60,261 nucleotides of DNA, from contig DATNIW010000104.1 in assembly GCA_035604215.1 (NCBI GenBank), positions 1 through 60,261 of the forward strand, written 5' to 3'. The notes under the pieces are model-generated. The model searched no databases and was not told the origin of the DNA. It worked only from the letters and a program-made list of their open reading frames with translations. Positions 25,293-33,800 of the stretch are shown here, piece by piece (positions within the stretch are counted from its first letter, which is position 1; every line of letters starts with the position of its first letter). This DNA comes from UBA5070 sp035604215 (GTDB lineage: Bacteria > Fibrobacterota > Fibrobacteria > UBA5070). The position numbers and the translations under genes were made by a program.

Positions 25293-26273
25293 CTACACCT
25301 TGGGCGGAAGTTCCTTGCCCTGCGACAAGGATTGGCGCATTTCCGTATCGGCCTGGAGATTCCGGAGCCCGTAGTAGTCCATCACCCCGATCTTGCCGGT
25401 GCGCAGCGCCTCGGCCATGGCCATGGGAATCTGGGCTTCGGCCTCCACCAGGCGGGAGCGCATCTCCTGGATGCGCGCCAGGTTCTCCTGCTCCAGGGCG
25501 ATGGCCATGGCGCGGCGCTCCTCGGCCTTGGCCTGAGCGATGTTCTTGTCGGCATTGGCCTGGTCCATCTGGAGCTTGGCCCCGATGTTCACGCCCACCT
25601 CGACGTCCGCGATGTCGATGGACAGGATCTCGTAGGCCGTGCCCGCGTCCAATCCCTTGCCGAGAACGGTCTTGGAGATCGAATCCGGATGCTCCAGCAC
25701 GTCCTTGTGCGATTCGGCCGACCCGATTGTGGAAACGATGCCTTCGCCCACGCGGGCCAGGATGGTGGCTTCCCCCGCACCGCCGACCAGGCGGTCGATG
25801 TTGGTGCGCACGGTGACGCGTGCCAGGGCCTTCACCTGGATGCCGTCCTTGGCCATGGCCGCGACCACCGGGGTCTCGATCACCTTGGGGTTCACGGACA
25901 TCTGCACTGCTTCCAGGACGTTGCGACCGGCGAGATCGATGGCCGTGGCCTGCTTGAAGTTCAGGGGGATGCTCGCCTTGTCCGCCGCGATCAGCGACTG
26001 GACCACCCGCATCACGTTTCCGCCGGCCAGGAAATGGGCTTCCAGCAGGCCCACCGGGATCTCGATGCCGGCCTTCACGGCCATGATCTTCGAGGTCACG
26101 ATCAGGCGTGGATTCACCCTCCGGATCCGCATCCCCACCATGGACAGCAGGCCCACGTGCGCTCCGGAGAACAACGCCTGGATCCAGAGTCCCAGGAAAT
26201 TGAAGACCAGGACGACGACGACCAGGAGGAGAATGACGAGGACGACGATCAGGGCGGTGGAAATGTCAGGCAT
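25293..26273 (-). CDS. floA: Flotillin-like protein FloA
   Basis: A 326-residue protein matching FloA (YqfA) over its whole length: an N-terminal hydrophobic hairpin (TALIVVLVILLLVVVVLVF), the SPFH/PHB core (LGLWIQALFSGAHVGLLSMV, RVNPRLIVTSKIMAVKAGIE), and a helical C-terminus with the QANADKNIAQAKAEERRAMA coiled coil. FloA organises functional membrane microdomains. A strong GGAGGT ribosome site precedes the ATG. It is the downstream partner of the two NfeD genes, the classic NfeD-flotillin pairing. Confidence 0.95.
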   Translation of the reverse strand: MPDISTALIVVLVILLLVVVVLVFNFLGLWIQALFSGAHVGLLSMVGMRIRRVNPRLIVTSKIMAVKAGIEIPVGLLEAHFLAGGNVMRVVQSLIAADKASIPLNFKQATAIDLAGRNVLEAVQMSVNPKVIETPVVAAMAKDGIQVKALARVTVRTNIDRLVGGAGEATILARVGEGIVSTIGSAESHKDVLEHPDSISKTVLGKGLDAGTAYEILSIDIADVEVGVNIGAKLQMDQANADKNIAQAKAEERRAMAIALEQENLARIQEMRSRLVEAEAQIPMAMAEALRTGKIGVMDYYGLRNLQADTEMRQSLSQGKELPPKV

Positions 26274-26325
26274 GGGACCTCCGGTGGGGGTTGACGAGCG
26301 GACAGGAAGCTACCAACCGCGCGTA

Positions 26326-26784
26326 CTACGGCAAGGGGCGAACCAGAAGTCTCCCTTTTTCCTCTCCCACCACGCGCGCGGTTTCGCCGGGCTCCACGAA
26401 GCGTCCGGTGGACCTCGCTTCGTGACGGATCCCGTCCAAAACGACGCGCCCGACCGGCCGCAGGCCGGTCTCGGCGACGACGGCCTTCCCGATCACGGAG
26501 GGATCGCCGGGATTTTCGCCGCTGTCCAGGTGTTCCTGGAGAGCGAGTCGCGATCTCGCCACCTTCCCCACCCCCCACCAGCCCAGCAGCGGGAACAGGA
26601 CCAGGTCGGCCAGGCCGAAGGTCCAACCCAGGCCAGCGGAATGCCCGAACGCCACGGCCAGGGAACCGATCAGGGTCCCGACGGTGGCGATGGCCAGAAG
26701 GCCTCCGGAGGGAAGGAAGATCTCGGCGAGCAGGAGCGCCGCGGAGACGATCTGCAGGACGGTGGCCAAGGTGGCGTCGTTCAC
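26326..26784 (-). CDS. NfeD-like membrane protein, short form
   Basis: A 152-residue short NfeD protein with GTG start. Two or three membrane helices come first (VLQIVSAALLLAEIFLPSGG, LLAIATVGTLIGSLAVAFG, FGLADLVLFPLLGWW), then the C-terminal OB fold (VIGKAVVAETGLRPVGRVVL and FVEPGETARVVG). Short NfeD proteins partner flotillins. The start overlaps the end of the long NfeD gene (GTGA), so translation is coupled. Confidence 0.88.
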   Translation of the reverse strand: MNDATLATVLQIVSAALLLAEIFLPSGGLLAIATVGTLIGSLAVAFGHSAGLGWTFGLADLVLFPLLGWWGVGKVARSRLALQEHLDSGENPGDPSVIGKAVVAETGLRPVGRVVLDGIRHEARSTGRFVEPGETARVVGEEKGRLLVRPLP

Positions 26785-28262
26785 GCGTCGGCCACGGGTT
26801 CCACCAGGAATTCGGTGCCTCGACGCCCGGTGATGCGGACACGGGTTCCCGCCACCAGCATCCCGGTGATGGAGATGGCCGGGAATTCCCGACCGTCGAT
26901 GTCGATGCTGCCCACCGGTCGAAGGACGGAACGGACCGTCGCGAGGCTGCCGGTCAGGGCGTCGGGAGGTGGGGAGATGTCCGCTGGCATGTCGGCCAGG
27001 GTGGCCTTCAGGTAGGGGCCCTCGTGCAGGGGAAGCAAAGGAACCAGCCATCGCACCGCCGCGATGCTCAGCACACCTGCGCCAAGCGCGCTGGCGAGGA
27101 CCGTGATCAGGCTGTGGCGCATCTGGATGGCCTGCCAAGGGAGTTTGGGGTCGGGGAGAGCGAACCCCTGCAGGGAAAACACCAGCGCCACCAGCAGGCA
27201 ACCCAGTCCCGCGAAGGCCAGGACCACGGTTCCGGGAAAGAGCAGGATCTCCACCGCCACCAGCAGGACGCCGATGCCGGCCAGCACCAGCGCCGTGTAG
27301 GAGGCCATCCCGAGCAGGAATTGGGAACCCAGGGCCAGGGCCAGGAAGAGGGCGCCCGCGACCCCGAAGATCGCGGTGCCCGGCATCTTGTACTCCAGGT
27401 AGAGCCCGGCGAGACCCAAGACCAGGAAGATGCCCACGTAGTTGGAGAGCCATCGAAGCGAGGACTCGCTCCAGGTGGGATCCAGTCGCTTGGCCTCGCT
27501 CCACCCCAGGGCCTTTTCCATGGCGGGAAGGTCGGCGTAGGTCCCGCCCGAGAATCCCCATTTGGCCGCTTCCTGGTCGTCGAAGGTCAGGAGCTGACCT
27601 TCCGGCACCACCGTGACGGGGTCGTGGTAGCGGGCGCGGGCGGAATCGTCCAGGCCTTCCCACGACTGCTCGGTGAACCAGGCGAGGTTTCCGTCCCGGT
27701 CCTTGGCGCAGAGGGCGGACAGGTCCTTGGACACCATCTTCTCGGCGAGTTCGGCGGGCAGGTGGGAGCGTCTCGCCAAGGCTCGGAAACGCGCCCTGAG
27801 GGGGCTTTCGACCTTCTCGCCCACGAAGATCGGGCCGGTTTCCGACTGCACGATGGGAGCGCAGTCGCCGATGGTGGCGCCCGGGGCCATGTACACCCGC
27901 TGGGTGGAGAGCGCGATGAGGGCGCCGGCCGAAATGGCCTTTCGGGCCACGAAGGCGGCCGTGGAACAGGTCTTGATGGAGGTGATGGCGTCCGAGATCT
28001 CGAAGGCGGCGTCGAGTTGTCCGCCCCAGGTGTCGATGTCGAACACCACCATGTCCGGGTGCGCGGCCACCGCGTCCGCGATGGCCCGTTTCACGAAGTG
28101 TTCCAGGCCTCCGTCGATCTCGCCGTGGATGGGCACCACCTGGATGGTCCGGATCCCCGGGAGCGGACCCGCAGGAGGGGCCGAAGCGGCGGAGACGGAG
28201 GTGCCGCCCCATCCGAGGGCTGCGGCGAGGAGGAACGGCTGGACGACGGCACGGTGGTTCAC
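26781..28262 (-). CDS. NfeD long form, membrane-bound serine protease (ClpP class)
   Basis: A 493-residue protein starting at GTG 28262 with a signal peptide (VVQPFLLAAALGWGG). The ClpP/SppA-like domain spans about residues 35-230: DMVVFDIDTWGGQLDAAFEI (oxyanion-type G-G) and FVARKAISAGALIALSTQ (Ser-Ala-Gly nucleophile region, with Lys near QTTRV). Four or five membrane helices (about 275-385) and a C-terminal NfeD OB fold follow. The nucleophile Ser is inferred, not aligned. GGAGG lies 13 nt before the start. With FloA and short NfeD it forms the usual membrane-quality-control set. Confidence 0.85.
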   Translation of the reverse strand: MNHRAVVQPFLLAAALGWGGTSVSAASAPPAGPLPGIRTIQVVPIHGEIDGGLEHFVKRAIADAVAAHPDMVVFDIDTWGGQLDAAFEISDAITSIKTCSTAAFVARKAISAGALIALSTQRVYMAPGATIGDCAPIVQSETGPIFVGEKVESPLRARFRALARRSHLPAELAEKMVSKDLSALCAKDRDGNLAWFTEQSWEGLDDSARARYHDPVTVVPEGQLLTFDDQEAAKWGFSGGTYADLPAMEKALGWSEAKRLDPTWSESSLRWLSNYVGIFLVLGLAGLYLEYKMPGTAIFGVAGALFLALALGSQFLLGMASYTALVLAGIGVLLVAVEILLFPGTVVLAFAGLGCLLVALVFSLQGFALPDPKLPWQAIQMRHSLITVLASALGAGVLSIAAVRWLVPLLPLHEGPYLKATLADMPADISPPPDALTGSLATVRSVLRPVGSIDIDGREFPAISITGMLVAGTRVRITGRRGTEFLVEPVADA

Positions 28263-28311
28263 GCCCTGGAAGATACCTCCGCGAAGGGGACCCGGGCCCT
28301 GGGGATCTCCG

Positions 28312-28977
28312 TCAACCGGCGAACGGCAGGACCCCCACCAGGATGGACAGGAAATGGCAAACGCTCCCGCCCAGCACGAACAGGTGCCACACCGCGTGGC
28401 CGAAGGCGAGCCTCTTGTCCAACACGTAGAACGCCGCCCCGAGGGAATAGGCGAGACCCCCGGAAAGCAGCAGGACCATCCCCGCCGGAGGGAGCGCGGC
28501 GGCCAGCGGACGGACCACCGCGAGCATGGTCCAGCCCATGGCCAGATAGAGCAGGGTGGACAGGATCTTGAACCGACCGGTGAAGAACGCGTCGGCCACC
28601 ATCCCCGCTCCGGCAAGCCCCCAGACGATTCCCAACACCGTCCAGCCCAGCGGGCCGCGCAGATTGACCAGCATGAAGGGGGTGTAGGTCCCGGCGATCA
28701 GCAGGTGGATCGACATGTGGTCCAGGATGCGCAGGATCTTCCGGACCCCGGGCCGGTGGGCGGCATGGTAGAGGGAGGACGCCGCGTAGAGGAGGACCAG
28801 GCAGGTCCCGAAGATGCTGACGGACACGATCTTCCAGGGATCGCCGCCGCGGCTGGCCAACACCACCAGGACCGCCGTCCCCGCGACGCCCATTCCCGTC
28901 CCGGCGGCGTGGCTGAGGCTGTTGGCCATGTCCTCCAGGTCCAGCAGGGCGGAGGATTTCGCGACTCGTGCCTCCAT
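28312..28977 (-). CDS. Hemolysin III family (TrhA/YqfA) membrane protein
   Basis: A 221-residue protein with seven membrane helices, typical of hemolysin III/PAQR: EDMANSLSHAAGTGMGVAGT, YAASSLYHAAHRPGVRK, ILDHMSIHLLIAGTYTPFML, then FGHAVWHLFVLGGSVCHFLS. The conserved zinc-binding residues (H in SLYH, D in LDHMSIH, H in FGHAVWH) are present. In E. coli TrhA affects membrane fluidity and interacts with fatty-acid desaturation. It is first in the FloA/NfeD gene row, consistent with membrane homeostasis. Confidence 0.9.
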   Translation of the reverse strand: MEARVAKSSALLDLEDMANSLSHAAGTGMGVAGTAVLVVLASRGGDPWKIVSVSIFGTCLVLLYAASSLYHAAHRPGVRKILRILDHMSIHLLIAGTYTPFMLVNLRGPLGWTVLGIVWGLAGAGMVADAFFTGRFKILSTLLYLAMGWTMLAVVRPLAAALPPAGMVLLLSGGLAYSLGAAFYVLDKRLAFGHAVWHLFVLGGSVCHFLSILVGVLPFAG

Positions 28978-29030
28978 GGAAGGAATCAACCTTCCCGAAG
29001 GCGTCGGGGGAAGTAAAAGTTTGTCACATC

Positions 29031-29810
29031 TCAGTGCAGGGCCCAGACCAGGAGCCCGATCCCCAGCGCGAGCCTGTACCACGCGAAGGGGATGAAGCTC
29101 CTGGAGCGCACGTAGCCCAACAGCCACTGGACCACGAAGAAGGCGACCACCGTGGCCACCGCGAAGGCCGCCAGCGAATCCGGTGCAACCAATTCCTGTC
29201 CAGCACCCTGGCGGACCGCCTTGAACAGCTGGTAGCCGCCGGCCGCGAACATGGTCGGGATGCCCAGGAGGAAGGAAAATTCCACCGAGGACGAGCGCGA
29301 GACCCCGATCAGGAGCCCCGCCATCACGCAGGCCCCGGATCGGGAAGTCCCGGGAAAGGCGGCGGCCAGGAGCTGGGCCGCGGCCATCACCAGGGCGAGA
29401 TCCCATGAGAAGCCGCGGGAAGGGCGGTCGCGGATCGCGCGGCGCTCCACCAGCAGGATGACGGGCACGCCCACCAGGGTCGCGATGGCCACCGGCAGGA
29501 CGGATTCGGGAAGCTTGAGGCCCATCTTCTCCAGGGCCAGTCCTCCGATCCCGGTGATCACGAAGGACAGGAGGATCTGGAAAACCTCGGCGCGCACGGC
29601 GGGATCCCAGAACTTCAGCGCCCAATTGGCCAGCCGATGGCGGAACACCAGTGCGGAAGCCAGGATGGGCCCCACCTGCACAAGGACGTTGAAGGCGTCG
29701 CTTCGCTGGTCGTTCAGCAATTTCTCCGCGATCAGAAGGTGGCCTGTGGAAGAAACGGGGAGAAATTCGGTGGCGCCTTCCACGACGCCCAGTATGATGC
29801 TGTTGAGCAT
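29031..29810 (-). CDS. uppP: Undecaprenyl-diphosphatase
   Basis: A 259-residue membrane enzyme matching UppP/BacA. It has GVVEGATEFLPVSSTGHLLI with the (E/Q)XXXE-type active site and PGTSRSGACVMAGLLIG with the PGXSRSXXT motif. Seven to eight membrane helices. It recycles the undecaprenyl carrier for peptidoglycan and other envelope polymers. The start is only 27 bp from the divergent PfkB gene, and no Shine-Dalgarno is visible; TATCTTCC lies 7 nt upstream. Confidence 0.95.
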   Translation of the reverse strand: MLNSIILGVVEGATEFLPVSSTGHLLIAEKLLNDQRSDAFNVLVQVGPILASALVFRHRLANWALKFWDPAVRAEVFQILLSFVITGIGGLALEKMGLKLPESVLPVAIATLVGVPVILLVERRAIRDRPSRGFSWDLALVMAAAQLLAAAFPGTSRSGACVMAGLLIGVSRSSSVEFSFLLGIPTMFAAGGYQLFKAVRQGAGQELVAPDSLAAFAVATVVAFFVVQWLLGYVRSRSFIPFAWYRLALGIGLLVWALH

Positions 29811-29817
29811 GGACCCG

Positions 29818-29831
29818 GGAAGATAGGTTTC
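29818..29831. promoter_or_regulatory. Interlocked divergent -10 boxes (uppP / PfkB)
   Basis: TAGGTTTC (29824-29831, plus strand) is 6 nt before the kinase ATG. TATCTTCC (29818-29825, minus strand) is 7 nt before the uppP ATG. The two boxes share the TA at 29824-29825, so transcription in one direction should block the other. Inference from sequence. Confidence 0.45.
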
Positions 29832-29837
29832 CCGGTC

Positions 29838-30755
29838 ATGGTACGGATCCTGGTCCTGGGCGCGAACCCCGCCTGGCAGAAGAACGCCACCTGCACCGGG
29901 TTGCGCACAGGTTCCGTGGTCCGGATGCGGACCGCCGAAGGGGGGGCGGCCGGCAAGGGCTTTAATTGCGCCTTGGCATTGGGCAGGTTGGGAAGACCCG
30001 CCGTCCTGATCTCCGGCATCGGCACGGACGGAGACGCCTGGGAACAGGCCTGCCGCGAGGAAGGGATCGCCTTGCGGGGATTCCCCCTCTCGGGGCCCGT
30101 CCGCCGCGCCACCACGCTCCGTGACCTGGAGACGGAGGAAGTCACGGAGCTCGTGGAGGAGGGGCCACCGGCGGCCGAAGGTGCCCAACGCGCGGTGGAA
30201 GAGGCGCTGGGCTCCGATCGTTCGGCTTCCGTCTGCTGCTGCGGCACCCTGGCGCAAGGCCTGGATGCCGACCGGATTCTCGCGTCGCTCTCTGCTTGGA
30301 CGGAAAACGTCATCATCGATTCCGTTCCTCTCGTGCGCGCCGCCATCTCGGGAGGCGCGGTCCCCGAACGGCTCGTCCTCAAGCTCAGCGGAGCGGAGTG
30401 GACGGACCTTTGCGGTCCCGATCCGGAATCCTCCCTGGCGATGGTCCGGGCCGTCCTGCCTCGCGCCTTCCTGGTGGCCACGGTCGGGTCGCGCGGTTCC
30501 CTGGCGGTCCCGCCCGACGGTCCCCTCTTCCGGGTGCCGGCACCGGCCATCGCCGCGGATGTCCGCGTGCATCCCATCGGGGCGGGCGATGCCTATACCG
30601 CGGGCATGGCGGCGGCCCTGGCCGGTGGGCTGGAATTCCCGGATGCCTGCCGGTGGGGCGCGGCGGCGGCGCGGGCGTCCTGCCTGGATCCGCTGCCCTC
30701 GCGGTTTTCCCGCCGGGATTTCGAGGAATCCCTGAAGCTGGTGCAGGATGCCTGA
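29838..30755 (+). CDS. PfkB-family carbohydrate kinase (1-phosphofructokinase-like)
   Basis: A 305-residue PfkB kinase. It starts MVRILVLGANPAWQK, then EGGAAGKGFNCALALGRLG (the conserved sugar-binding GGKGxN region, here GAAGKGFN) and ends with VHPIGAGDAYTAGMAAALAG, containing the catalytic GAGD. The order resembles FruK/LacC/PfkB (phospho-sugar kinases); the exact sugar is unknown. The start codon lies 6 nt after a TAGGTTTC box. It is followed by mqnB with an 8-bp overlap, an unusual operon partner. Confidence 0.85.
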   Translation: MVRILVLGANPAWQKNATCTGLRTGSVVRMRTAEGGAAGKGFNCALALGRLGRPAVLISGIGTDGDAWEQACREEGIALRGFPLSGPVRRATTLRDLETEEVTELVEEGPPAAEGAQRAVEEALGSDRSASVCCCGTLAQGLDADRILASLSAWTENVIIDSVPLVRAAISGGAVPERLVLKLSGAEWTDLCGPDPESSLAMVRAVLPRAFLVATVGSRGSLAVPPDGPLFRVPAPAIAADVRVHPIGAGDAYTAGMAAALAGGLEFPDACRWGAAAARASCLDPLPSRFSRRDFEESLKLVQDA

Positions 30756-31368
30756 AGGCGTGCTCCAGCCGGTCGGCCGGGTGCTCTGGGTGGCGGCCAC
30801 CCGGGCCGAGCTCGCGGGGCTTCCCGAGTCGGCATGGTCCGTGACCACGGGTTGCGGCCCGGCGGCGGCGGCGGCCGGTCTGGCCCTGGCCCTGGCGGCG
30901 GGACGACCGGACCGGATCGTGGGCGTGGGGATCGCCGGTGCCTATCCATCGTCGCCATTCCGGCCTCCCCAGGTGGTGCGGGTGGACGAGGACGCCTTCG
31001 CGGACCTGGGTGCGGAAAGCCCGTCCGGATTCCTCGACCTCTGGTCCTTGGGCGTCCCCGACCCCGGAGTCGAGAAACGTTATCTGTCCGAGGTCCCCGC
31101 CTTCCTGTCCCACCTGCCCGGCGCCCGCGGCGCCACCTGTTCCACCTGCACCGGAACCCTCGCCACGCAGCGCCTGCGCGAATCCACGGGGGCGCAGATC
31201 GAGACCATGGAGGGTGCGGCCTGGGCCCTGGTCGCGAGCCGCTGTTCCATCCCCTTCCACCAGGTCCGGGCGATCTCCAACGCGGCCGGGCCCAGGGATC
31301 GCGGTGGGTGGAGGATCCCCGAAGCCCTGTCCGCCTTGTCCACCTTCCTGGGGAGTCTCCCGAAATGA
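30748..31368 (+). CDS. mqnB: Futalosine hydrolase
   Basis: A 206-residue nucleoside phosphorylase-fold enzyme that releases hypoxanthine from futalosine in the futalosine menaquinone pathway. Seen: GCGPAAAAAGLALALA, IVGVGIAGAYPSS (the phosphorylase Gly-rich strand) and AQIETMEGAAWALVASRCSI (the purine-nucleosidase Glu-x-Met-Glu motif). It overlaps the PfkB gene by 8 bp, and its stop overlaps mqnD (ATGA). Confidence 0.88.
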   Translation: MPEGVLQPVGRVLWVAATRAELAGLPESAWSVTTGCGPAAAAAGLALALAAGRPDRIVGVGIAGAYPSSPFRPPQVVRVDEDAFADLGAESPSGFLDLWSLGVPDPGVEKRYLSEVPAFLSHLPGARGATCSTCTGTLATQRLRESTGAQIETMEGAAWALVASRCSIPFHQVRAISNAAGPRDRGGWRIPEALSALSTFLGSLPK

Positions 31369-32213
31369 ACTTCCGCCTGGCCATCAGTCCCTGTCCCAAC
31401 GACACCTTCCTCTTCGAGGGTCTGGTGGGAGAACTGGGCACCGGCGGCGGTTCCGTGCAATACCTGGACATCGCCGAGCTCAACGCACTGAGCGCGAGCC
31501 CGGATCCTCCGGACGTGATCAAGGTTTCCTGCGCGAGCGTCCCGCTCTTCCTTCCGCGCTTCCGGATCCTCCGCTGCGGGGGCGCCTTCGCGGACGCCGT
31601 GGGTCCGCTGGTCCTTGCGCTTCCCAGTCCCGGCGGGGAGGGCGTCGTCCTTCCGGGGTGGCGCACGAGCGCGCACATCCTGTGGCGCCTGTGGTGCGAA
31701 CGCACCGGTCTCGAAGTGCCGCGCGAGGAATTCGAAAGGTTCGACCGGATTCCCTCCGCGGTCGCCTCGGGACGTTTCCGGCGCGGAGTGGTGATCCACG
31801 AATCCCGGTTCACCTACCGCGAACTGGGCCTGGTGGAGGAAGTGGATCTGGGCGCGTTCTGGGAACAAGAAACCCGGACCCCCGTCCCGTTGGGGTGTCT
31901 GGTGGTCCGGGCCGACCGCGGCGAAGCCTTCGCCCGCGAGGTGGCACGGTTCATCGTCGCCTGGGCGGGAAAGGCCATGGAGCGGGAGGATCCCGTCACC
32001 CCCTTCGTCTCCTCGCTCGCCTCCGAGATGGAGCCCTCGGTGCAGAGGATGCATATCCGGACCTACGCCACCCGCCGGTCCATCGACTGCGGGGATGGGG
32101 GACTGGAGGCGATGGGGAACCTCTGGGAAATCGCCGAAGGCATCTCCCCCTGGCAGGTCGGGAAAAGCGAACGCGACAAGGCGTTGAAGGACGCCGTCGG
32201 AGGTCTGGCTTGA
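31365..32213 (+). CDS. mqnD: 1,4-dihydroxy-6-naphthoate synthase
   Basis: A 282-residue periplasmic-binding-fold enzyme of the futalosine pathway, recognised by its opening FRLAISPCPNDTFLFEGL and by DVIKVSCASVPLFLPRFRIL. MqnD converts cyclic dehypoxanthine futalosine to 1,4-dihydroxy-6-naphthoate. Together with mqnB this shows menaquinone made by the futalosine route rather than the Men route. mqnA, mqnC and mqnE are not in the window. Confidence 0.9.
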   Translation: MNFRLAISPCPNDTFLFEGLVGELGTGGGSVQYLDIAELNALSASPDPPDVIKVSCASVPLFLPRFRILRCGGAFADAVGPLVLALPSPGGEGVVLPGWRTSAHILWRLWCERTGLEVPREEFERFDRIPSAVASGRFRRGVVIHESRFTYRELGLVEEVDLGAFWEQETRTPVPLGCLVVRADRGEAFAREVARFIVAWAGKAMEREDPVTPFVSSLASEMEPSVQRMHIRTYATRRSIDCGDGGLEAMGNLWEIAEGISPWQVGKSERDKALKDAVGGLA

Positions 32214-33139
32214 AACGGACCTGGTCCCTGTTGTTCGCCGTTCCAGCGCTGGTCTTCTCCGGTCCGCCCTTGTCCGAGGTGGATCCGGTCGCGGTGCGAA
32301 CCCTTCCGACCTGCCTTTCCATCAGCCCCTTCCGCGCGATTCCCGCTCTCGGGCGCGGGCCCTCCGGTCCGGAAGACCTGCGGGACCAGGTTCTGGAGGC
32401 CTTGAACCGCGGAGGTGATTCTTCCTGGATCGCCCGCTCGGCGGGGTCCTGTCCGGAATCCATGGCCGTGCTGGACATCTTCCAGGCGGCCTCCGACGTC
32501 GTCGCCGCCCCCGAGGGTCCCACCTTGCGCTTCCGGCTCGAATGGCGCCACCAACCCGGGCAGACGGAATTCTTTCTTCCCTGCCCGAACCGCATAGCGC
32601 CTCCGGTGGACTCCATCGCCCAGCAACTGCGCGCCGTGGCGCGGCAGATGTCGGCGCAGGTCTCGGTGCGATCCACCCCCGAAGGCATCCCGTTTCGGGT
32701 GGAGGGGTGGTCGGGATCCGATCTGGATCTGGTGACGCCCTTGGTCCTGAAGACGCCCCCGGGTGCATTCTCCGTGGAATTCAGCCGAGGGGGATTGGTC
32801 CGGCGAGTGGACACGGTCGTGTCCACCGGTGGTCTCTACGAGATCGACGCGGATTTCCGGACCTCGCGCATCGACCCCAAGGTGGTCGGGTCGATGCGCA
32901 GGACCTGGCCCTGGTGGGGCGCCACGGCGGTTGCCGCCGCCACCACGATCTTCTTCGAATGGAGACAGACGCAGGCCCAGAGCGCCTATTCCGCTTTGGG
33001 TCCTGGAGATCCTCCCGGTCGCTTTTCGGCCAGATGGAGCGATCTCCGCGAAGCGAACCTCCTGCGCAACGGATTCCTCGGCCTTACCTTGGTTCTGGGA
33101 ACGGGATCGGCTTGGCTGGAATGGGGCCGAAGTCGTTGA
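32210..33139 (+). CDS. Exported/membrane protein of unknown function
   Basis: A 309-residue protein starting at a TTG. The start is decided by GGAGGT (32199-32204) 5 nt upstream; the TTG overlaps the mqnD stop. It has a signal peptide (LKRTWSLLFAVPALVFS), a mixed region with four Cys, and a PEGA-like beta segment (VSTGGLYEIDADFRTSR). Two membrane helices near the C-terminus follow (WGATAVAAATTIFF and FLGLTLVLGTGSAWL). Possibly a cell-envelope partner of the ECF system that follows; no family recognised. Confidence 0.65.
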   Translation: MKRTWSLLFAVPALVFSGPPLSEVDPVAVRTLPTCLSISPFRAIPALGRGPSGPEDLRDQVLEALNRGGDSSWIARSAGSCPESMAVLDIFQAASDVVAAPEGPTLRFRLEWRHQPGQTEFFLPCPNRIAPPVDSIAQQLRAVARQMSAQVSVRSTPEGIPFRVEGWSGSDLDLVTPLVLKTPPGAFSVEFSRGGLVRRVDTVVSTGGLYEIDADFRTSRIDPKVVGSMRRTWPWWGATAVAAATTIFFEWRQTQAQSAYSALGPGDPPGRFSARWSDLREANLLRNGFLGLTLVLGTGSAWLEWGRSR

Positions 33140-33197
33140 CGGGGAAGTCGTTTTCGGTTTCCTTGGGTGGAACGTCCATTCACTTTCCGCAGGCGCG

Positions 33198-33800
33198 ATG
33201 AACCCAACAGTCCAGCACGGCGACACAACCGGCATGACGGCCAGCGACGAAGATCTCGCCGCGAAGGCCGCTGCGGGGGATGATCGTGCCTTCCTGGAAC
33301 TCTACAGACGCCATCGACGCTATGTCCTCACCTTGGTGGTGCGCACATCCGGCCGTCCCGAGGACGCCGAAGATCTCCTCCAGGAATGCTTCTACCAGCT
33401 CCACAGGAGCCTGGCGTCCTTTTCCAGACGGGCCGCTTTCCGCACCTGGTTCCACGGGATCGTCGTCCGGGTCTGCCACAGCGCGACCCGCAATCGCCTG
33501 GCGCAGCGTCGGCGGGGCGACGCGGACGCCGAACACATGGACGAGGAACGCCTGGAAACCGAGGCCGGCGGCGATGGCCGCGACCTGGCCCGCCAGCACG
33601 CCCTCCGCGACTGGATCCAGGGTTGCCTGGACAAGATGCCCCTCCTCCATCGGCTTCCGCTGGTCCTGCACCTGTACTCCGGCCTGGAACTGGCGGACAT
33701 CGCTCGGATCCTCGCCATCCCGGAGGGCTCCGTGAAGTCGCGGCTCTTCCACGCCCGCAAGCGCATGGCGCTTTGCCTTCGCGATCGCGAGGAGGATTGA
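33198..33800 (+). CDS. ECF-type RNA polymerase sigma factor
   Basis: A 200-residue ECF sigma factor. Region 2 is DRAFLELYRRHRRYVLTLVV followed by DAEDLLQECFYQLHR. Region 4 is MPLLHRLPLVLHLYSGLELA followed by IPEGSVKSRLFHARKRM. ATG 33198 is used; 33234 is the alternative. A GGAAC (33169-33173) upstream resembles an ECF -35 element, hinting at autoregulation (weak). It is coupled to the FecR-domain gene (TGATG overlap), the usual sigma/anti-sigma pair. Confidence 0.93.
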   Translation: MNPTVQHGDTTGMTASDEDLAAKAAAGDDRAFLELYRRHRRYVLTLVVRTSGRPEDAEDLLQECFYQLHRSLASFSRRAAFRTWFHGIVVRVCHSATRNRLAQRRRGDADAEHMDEERLETEAGGDGRDLARQHALRDWIQGCLDKMPLLHRLPLVLHLYSGLELADIARILAIPEGSVKSRLFHARKRMALCLRDREED

